DNA from: Anabaenopsis elenkinii CCIBt3563 | GTDB lineage: Bacteria > Cyanobacteriota > Cyanobacteriia > Cyanobacteriales > Nostocaceae | DNA length: 64,000 nucleotides | Reading direction: 5' to 3' | NCBI RefSeq assembly: GCF_015245355.1 | Contig: NZ_CP063311.1 | Span: forward strand, 2,840,345 to 2,904,344 | Shown: piece after piece, positions 59,571 through 64,000 of the stretch | Layout of the letters: every line of letters begins with the position of its first letter | How positions within the stretch are numbered: the first letter of the stretch is position 1 | Notes under the pieces: model-generated | The model's input: only the letters and a program-made list of their open reading frames with translations | Told to the model about the DNA's origin: nothing | Database searches by the model: none | Made by a program: the position numbers and the translations under genes

Positions 59571-61232
59571 TTAGTCTGGGTGTTTTAATGCGGGGTTGTT
59601 GGCTGTTAAGGGTTCTAATTTACCGTAGCCGTAAGGTTCAGAAATAATGATGGGAATTTCCTCAAAGTTTTCCACCGGGGGGGGTGAAGAAACCATCCAC
59701 TCTAGTCCGATCGCTCTCCAAGGATTATCCGGTGCTTTTTCCCCTTGCATCCAAGAAATCACCATGTTGAAAATGAATGGTAAAGTGGACATTCCCAGCA
59801 TGAAAGCCCCCAGACTAGCGATAATATTCCAAAATTCGTACTCTGGAGCGTAGGAGGAAACCCGGCGTAACATTCCTTGCAAACCCAAGGGGTGCATGGG
59901 TAAAAAGTTAAGGTTAGTACCAATGAATGTTAACCAAAAGTGCAATTTACCCCAGCCTTCGTAGTACATTCTGCCGGTCATTTTGGGGAACCAGTGGTAA
60001 ATTGCAGAGTATAAACCCATGGTCACTGTGCCAAAGAGGACATAGTGAAAGTGACCGACCACAAAGTAAGTATTATTGACGTGTACATCCACAGGTACAG
60101 AGGAAAGCATAATACCCGTGATACCCGCAAATACAAACATGATTAAGCCACCCAGGGAAAATAGCATGGCTGTATCTAGCCGCAGTTTACCCCCCCAAAT
60201 GGTCGCTACCCAAGCAAATACTTTAATCCCTGTGGGTACGGATACAAACATGGTGGTGAGCATGAATATTAACCGCATCCAACCAGGTGTACCACTGACA
60301 TACATATGGTGTACCCAGACGATACCACTGACTACCGCAATTAACATTGAGGAAATGGCAACTACTTTGTAGCCAAACAATGGTTTGCGGGCGTAGACTG
60401 GGAATATTTCTGAGAAAATGCCAAAGATGGGCAAGATAATCACGTAAACAGCCGGGTGGGAGTAAAACCAGAAGTAATGCTGAAACATCACTGGATTACC
60501 GCCGTGGCTGGGGTTAAAAAAGGCAGTCCCTGCGGTGAGGTCTAGTAGTAACATCACTGCACCCGCTGTGAGTGCGGGTAATCCAAACAATTGGATAATC
60601 TGGGCGCTAAATACTGCCCAGACAAATAAAGGCATCCGAAAAAAGCCCATCCCCGGAGCGCGCATCTTGACGATGGTGGTAACAAAGTTAACAGCACCCA
60701 TGATGGAAGAAACGCCGGAAATGGCTACTGCCAGTAACCAAACTACTTGACCATTAATTAAGCTCCCCGTGGGGTTTTGCAGACTCACAGGGGGGTAAGA
60801 CCACCAACCAGCTTGGGCTGGACCGCCAGGAACTAAGAAACTGGTCATTAACAGAATCCCCACCACCGGTACCATCCAAAAGGCCACGGCATTGAGTCGG
60901 GGAAATGCCATATCTCGCGCCCCAATCATTAGGGGTACTAGATAGTTGGCAAAGCCTACTAGGGAAGGAAATGTCCACAAGAACAGCATGACAGTGCCGT
61001 GCATGGTGAACATCCCGTTATAAACGGTGCGGTCTACTAGGTCAGATTCGGGTGTAATTAGTTCTCCCCGAATTACCATGGCGAAGATCCCGCCGACGAG
61101 AAAGAAAATAAATGAGGTGACCAGGTACTGTATACCAATTACCTTATGGTCGGTGCTAAAGCTGAAGTATTTTTTCCAGCTACCTGGCGGCTCATCAGGG
61201 TGACTGATGCCTGTAACGGAGATATGTGTCAT
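59571..61232 (-). CDS. ctaD: heme-copper oxidase subunit I
   Basis: 553 residues, twelve membrane helices. Low-spin heme His in MHGTVMLFLWTFP; CuB His and the cross-linked Tyr in WFYSHPAVYVIILPIFG; CuB His pair in WVHHMYVSG; heme a3 and low-spin heme His in VGHFHYVLFG. The helix VI motif is YSHPAV rather than HPEV, the A2-type arrangement of proton-channel residues. Six bases separate it from ctaC. It carries out O2 reduction in a plasma or thylakoid membrane oxidase. Confidence 0.95.
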   Translation of the reverse strand: MTHISVTGISHPDEPPGSWKKYFSFSTDHKVIGIQYLVTSFIFFLVGGIFAMVIRGELITPESDLVDRTVYNGMFTMHGTVMLFLWTFPSLVGFANYLVPLMIGARDMAFPRLNAVAFWMVPVVGILLMTSFLVPGGPAQAGWWSYPPVSLQNPTGSLINGQVVWLLAVAISGVSSIMGAVNFVTTIVKMRAPGMGFFRMPLFVWAVFSAQIIQLFGLPALTAGAVMLLLDLTAGTAFFNPSHGGNPVMFQHYFWFYSHPAVYVIILPIFGIFSEIFPVYARKPLFGYKVVAISSMLIAVVSGIVWVHHMYVSGTPGWMRLIFMLTTMFVSVPTGIKVFAWVATIWGGKLRLDTAMLFSLGGLIMFVFAGITGIMLSSVPVDVHVNNTYFVVGHFHYVLFGTVTMGLYSAIYHWFPKMTGRMYYEGWGKLHFWLTFIGTNLNFLPMHPLGLQGMLRRVSSYAPEYEFWNIIASLGAFMLGMSTLPFIFNMVISWMQGEKAPDNPWRAIGLEWMVSSPPPVENFEEIPIIISEPYGYGKLEPLTANNPALKHPD

Positions 61233-61238
61233 TGGTCA

Positions 61239-62150
61239 TTACCCAGGATAATTAACGATAGGAGATGGGGCTGGTGCTACTCTCGCCCAACCGTTTTTCA
61301 CTGGCTGATCGGCAGCTTGGGCATACTCGGAGGCTGCCTGATTTAGCGCTGGTGTGGGCTTTTGGGTGGCAGCGTAGGACAGCCATTGATGGTAATCTTC
61401 GGGAGATTCCACAACTACATTGGCCTGCATGGTGGCAAAGTATGTACCACTATATTGAGAATCCGTTAACCGATACTCTCCCTCACGGATGGGTGTAAAT
61501 TCAAAGTCAATGGTGTGATTAGGTACAATGTCCTGCTTGAGGCGGAATGCAGGAATATAGAAGCCATGTAGCACATCTTCTGATTTTAGTGCTAAACGTA
61601 CCCGGCGATCGCTTGGTAAATGCAATTCTGTACTGGTAACATTTCTTTCAGGATAGTGGAACACCCACGCCCATTGTTTAGCCACTACATCAATGTTTTC
61701 TACTGGTTCCCCTTCCTCCGGGGGTGCTGCATCAGCCGATTCCATACCTAAAGGATTATGCAAATGCACCAGTTCCATGGGTCCTTGAATCCCCATTTCT
61801 TCGTAGACTTGGTAGCTATAGGCAGCAATCCACAATACCAACATAATGGGGATAGCTGTCCATACCACCTCTAAGGTAACGTTACCCTCAATGTGGGGGC
61901 CATCGCTCAAATCCCACCTTTGCGCCCGGTGGAAAATAATCGAGTACATCAGAGTACCGGTTACACCTAAAAAGATGAATGCACCCAGGGTGACTAAGAA
62001 GCTAATTAGATCATCAATTAGCTGAGATTCTGCTGCTGCTTGGGGGGGAAGCCAGCTATAAGCCTGCTGTCCTATCCACAGACTGATCACAGTCACAATG
62101 GTTGCAGCCACCAACACGGTGAAAATATTTAAAATCTTCCGCAAGTCCAT
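61239..62150 (-). CDS. ctaC: heme-copper oxidase subunit II lacking CuA ligands
   Basis: 303 residues. Hydrophobic segments ILNIFTVLVAATIVTVISLWIG, LISFLVTLGAFIFLGVTGTLM and VVWTAIPIMLVLWIAAYSYQV, then a periplasmic cupredoxin domain. KQWAWVFHYPE and SEDVLHGFYIPAFRLKQDIVP are typical, but the CuA loop, normally C-x3-C-x3-H-x2-M, reads DSQYSGTYFATM, with both Cys and the His replaced. Such subunits define the cyanobacterial alternative terminal oxidase (ARTO), thought to take electrons from quinol rather than cytochrome c. Confidence 0.93.
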   Translation of the reverse strand: MDLRKILNIFTVLVAATIVTVISLWIGQQAYSWLPPQAAAESQLIDDLISFLVTLGAFIFLGVTGTLMYSIIFHRAQRWDLSDGPHIEGNVTLEVVWTAIPIMLVLWIAAYSYQVYEEMGIQGPMELVHLHNPLGMESADAAPPEEGEPVENIDVVAKQWAWVFHYPERNVTSTELHLPSDRRVRLALKSEDVLHGFYIPAFRLKQDIVPNHTIDFEFTPIREGEYRLTDSQYSGTYFATMQANVVVESPEDYHQWLSYAATQKPTPALNQAASEYAQAADQPVKNGWARVAPAPSPIVNYPG

Positions 62151-62159
62151 AATTGTTAG

Positions 62160-62765
62160 TTACTTGAGCATTGTGTTTAGGTCTGCGCCCATTCTCAGCA
62201 AGTTATCTGCTGTATTATGTATGCCAAACTCCGCCGCCATTTGCGCTCCCAGTGTGCCGTGGACATACATGATCAACATCACTACTATTCCCGTGGCGAT
62301 ATAACTCCACTGCACTTCTTGCCCTGGGTCCTGACTCCAAACAAAACGCTGCCATCCTCTCCACAGCGTCATCCCTAGAATTAGTCCTAGTAAGAATACC
62401 CCACCCACACCATGCCAAAGCATGGTTTCCATGGCCTGCATTCCCCAGGCACTTTTGACATCAGCAGATGGTGTTGCCAGCAGCATTTCATAAAAGCCCG
62501 CCGCTACAGTGAAAATAGTCATGATAGTACAGCCAAGCATGTTGTACCACCCCACATCAAAAAAGTTGGCAGGTTCTACCGGAATGGCTAAAAACTTGAA
62601 CACCCATTTTTGCCAAGGGAACAGTATACCTACAAGATCAAAGGTAATGCCAATGATGAACAGACCCAAGGTTAAATGTACTAAGTTGGGATGTATGGGA
62701 ATGGAGTACGGTAGTCCATTAGCCCCCAATTGCCCGCTTATTTGATCAATTAATTCCGAGTTCAT
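62160..62765 (-). CDS. DUF2231 membrane protein
   Basis: 201 residues with four or five membrane helices: LVHLTLGLFIIGITFDLVGIL, WYNMLGCTIMTIFTVAAGFYEMLL, MLWHGVGGVFLLGLILGMTLW and YIATGIVVMLIMYVHGTLGAQM. Conserved His in IPIHPNLVHL and LWHG could bind heme or copper, but this is a guess. Lies 9 bp before ctaC and overlaps the next gene by 4 bp, so it is part of the oxidase operon. Confidence 0.82.
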   Translation of the reverse strand: MNSELIDQISGQLGANGLPYSIPIHPNLVHLTLGLFIIGITFDLVGILFPWQKWVFKFLAIPVEPANFFDVGWYNMLGCTIMTIFTVAAGFYEMLLATPSADVKSAWGMQAMETMLWHGVGGVFLLGLILGMTLWRGWQRFVWSQDPGQEVQWSYIATGIVVMLIMYVHGTLGAQMAAEFGIHNTADNLLRMGADLNTMLK

Positions 62766-63262
62766 CGCAAGATACCTTCCTTGACTGCTTCAACAACTGG
62801 TACTGTGTGCAGTCCATATACCCACACTAGTTGGTCTCCCAGATATACTTGCACGCCCACAATTACGGTTAACAACAACCCAGCGAGCATATAATGAATC
62901 GGCAATTTGTAAGGGTTGCGGCTGCGAATCACATACCGCCAGGCTGTAATGGATGCAATAATTCCCGATAGCGACCAACCAACTAATGTATGTACATTTA
63001 ACACTGATTTTACCTGGTTGTATGGTAGTGCTAAACCGGCTTCAAATTGACCAAAAATAATCGCCACAAAGATAGCGATCGTCGCCACAAACATATTCCA
63101 CCAACTCACCTCAAACAGATGAGTTCTACCAGTAAAATAACCGAGTATATCGCAGAAGAATGCAAACAAAACCATCGCAATTACAAAGTGCACAACGATG
63201 GGGTGCATCGTATCTGGATACGGCAAATTGTGCTCATTTAAAGATGTCAGATACTCAAGCAT
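62762..63262 (-). CDS. DUF2231 membrane protein
   Basis: 166 residues from ATG 63262, which has AGGAG eight bases upstream. Four helices: IVVHFVIAMVLFAFFCDILGYF, FVATIAIFVAIIFGQFEAGLA, VHTLVGWSLSGIIASITAW and YMLAGLLLTVIVGVQVYLG. MHPIVVHFVIA with paired His parallels IPIHPNLVHL in its neighbour, so the two are paralogues. First gene of the five-gene operon; its stop overlaps the next start (ATGA). Confidence 0.82.
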   Translation of the reverse strand: MLEYLTSLNEHNLPYPDTMHPIVVHFVIAMVLFAFFCDILGYFTGRTHLFEVSWWNMFVATIAIFVAIIFGQFEAGLALPYNQVKSVLNVHTLVGWSLSGIIASITAWRYVIRSRNPYKLPIHYMLAGLLLTVIVGVQVYLGDQLVWVYGLHTVPVVEAVKEGILR

Positions 63263-63813
63263 TGTGTTCTCCTGGATATATTTATTGCCCCTCAATCGTC
63301 AATATTTACAGCCCCCACACCACTACAATTAGTTGCATTAAACCGGATTTTTTTGAGATATCCGCGGCGAAATCCGGTCAATGTCAAGACTTTTCACTGC
63401 TACATCTGGCTTGATTTACAAAGCTATGCAGTTACTATTTATCATCAACGATTCAATTCAATTCATCTGTTCATGCCGATAATATACAACAGCAATTTTT
63501 AATTAATCCCACAAAACTGTTGTATTCTCTTGGGATGGTTTTACCTATACCTTACCTTAACGTTTTTTTTACTAATTGTCAAAAAAATTATCAAATTCTG
63601 CTAATGATTATATAATGCAAATATTTTTGATGAAAAAGTAAAATCAGCAACATTTACCAATTATAAATCTGTGATCACCAACACAAATTCATATAATCTG
63701 AATAAAAAAATACCAATCAATAAAAATTTCAGATAAAATAATAAATATACTGATTTATTATTGATTAATAATTGAAGTTAAAAATATCAGGATTTTAAAT
63801 TTTAAGGGGATGT
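63263..63813 (-). promoter_or_regulatory. upstream region of the alternative oxidase operon
   Basis: About 550 bases, very AT-rich, with no gene. The minus-strand promoter of the cox operon must lie here. No GTA-N8-TAC NtcA box could be pointed out with confidence. Confidence 0.4.
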
Positions 63814-63818
63814 AGAAA

Positions 63819-63845
63819 CCCCATCTTCAACGAAGTAAGATGGGG
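63819..63845. repeat. hairpin
   Basis: CCCCATCTT and AAGATGGGG (9-bp arms) around a nine-base loop, 20 bp before a MITE. Possibly the end of a transcript entering from the right or a TnpB-type element end. Confidence 0.4.
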
Positions 63846-63864
63846 GAGTTAAAATCAAATCTTA

Positions 63865-64000
63865 GAGAATGTTTGATAAGTTTTCAACAGGTAATTTTTA
63901 TCTTAGGGAACACCGGAGCACCGGAGCACCGGAGCACCGGAGCAGGGAATGGGGGACACTCCGAAACAATAAAATCCAGTCCCCTCCCCTTACAAGGGGA
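63865..64000. mobile_element. MITE family 1, cut by window end
   Basis: GAGAATGTTTGATAAGTTTT after TTA, then CAACAGGTAATTTTTATC, four CCGGAGCA octamers and the first half of the CCTCCCCTTACAAGGGGA hairpin. The right terminus is beyond the window. Confidence 0.85.

Noticed and set aside
59647..63241. plus-strand open frames across the oxidase operon
   Set aside because: All lie opposite highly conserved ctaE, ctaD, ctaC and DUF2231 genes; none has a ribosome site.
1..64000. tRNA, rRNA or riboswitch genes
   Set aside because: Read by eye on both strands; no cloverleaf with a GTTCRA-type T arm, no rRNA core sequence and no riboswitch motif was recognised. A covariance-model scan could still find one.

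Overview
This 64-kb window comes from a filamentous, probably heterocyst-forming cyanobacterium (Nostocales). Evidence: the HIP1 octamer GCGATCGC is everywhere, short heptanucleotide tandem repeats and MITEs are abundant, there is a CrtO-type carotenoid ketolase and a cyanobacterial phosphoketolase, and a cytochrome oxidase operon has a subunit II without CuA ligands (the alternative-oxidase type). No rRNA, tRNA or CRISPR array was recognised. Base composition is AT-rich overall; one glycosyltransferase gene (13.7-14.8 kb) is clearly more GC-rich.

Layout. 0-6.7 kb: decaying accessory DNA with Uma2 nucleases, DUF29 proteins, HicBA remnants, a pseI/neuB tail and many interspersed repeats. 6.7-23.8 kb: an extracellular/lipo-polysaccharide locus (ABC exporter, a murB-murA pair with a partial murB duplicate, glycosyltransferases, methyltransferases, two EpsG/Wzy-like membrane proteins), heavily broken by insertion sequences. 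Two copies of one 1141-bp IS lie in opposite orientation; one splits a wzy-like gene, the other sits in the murB duplicate. 23.8-28.6 kb: DUF29-like and Uma2 genes, a truncated nucleotide-sugar dehydrogenase and an IS607-type TnpB. 28.6-33.2 kb: a second polysaccharide segment (UDP-glucuronate 4-epimerase type enzyme, GT4, epimerase, WecA/TagO-like phosphosugar transferase). 33.2-38 kb: an Rpn/DUF2887-DUF4351 gene destroyed by insertions, two TnpB genes and a non-autonomous tnpB derivative. 38.1-50 kb: YdcF-like protein, CapD-like 4,6-dehydratase, Hsp20, KDPG/KHG aldolase, DUF29/VapB pair, a WcaI-like glycosyltransferase and a Wzc-like polysaccharide co-polymerase/tyrosine kinase. 50-58.5 kb: CrtO, a cytochrome P450, phosphoketolase and another TnpB element. 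58.9-63.3 kb: a ctaCDE operon preceded by two DUF2231 membrane proteins, all on the minus strand.

How it fits together. WecA-like initiation, NDP-sugar enzymes, GT2/GT4 transferases, EpsG/Wzy polymerases, the ABC exporter and Wzc together describe a surface polysaccharide pathway, though with the broken genes it is unclear how much remains functional. Mobile DNA is the main theme: (i) an IS5-like element (902 bp, frameshifted transposase) and at least ten full or partial MITEs sharing its GAGGATGTTTG termini; (ii) four solo TnpB genes, two with a non-canonical RuvC site, plus two near-identical 360-bp derivatives that keep the tnpB 3' end; (iii) three repeat families carrying heptamer arrays. 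Several genes are interrupted by these elements, including hicA, wzy, the murB duplicate and the DUF2887 gene.
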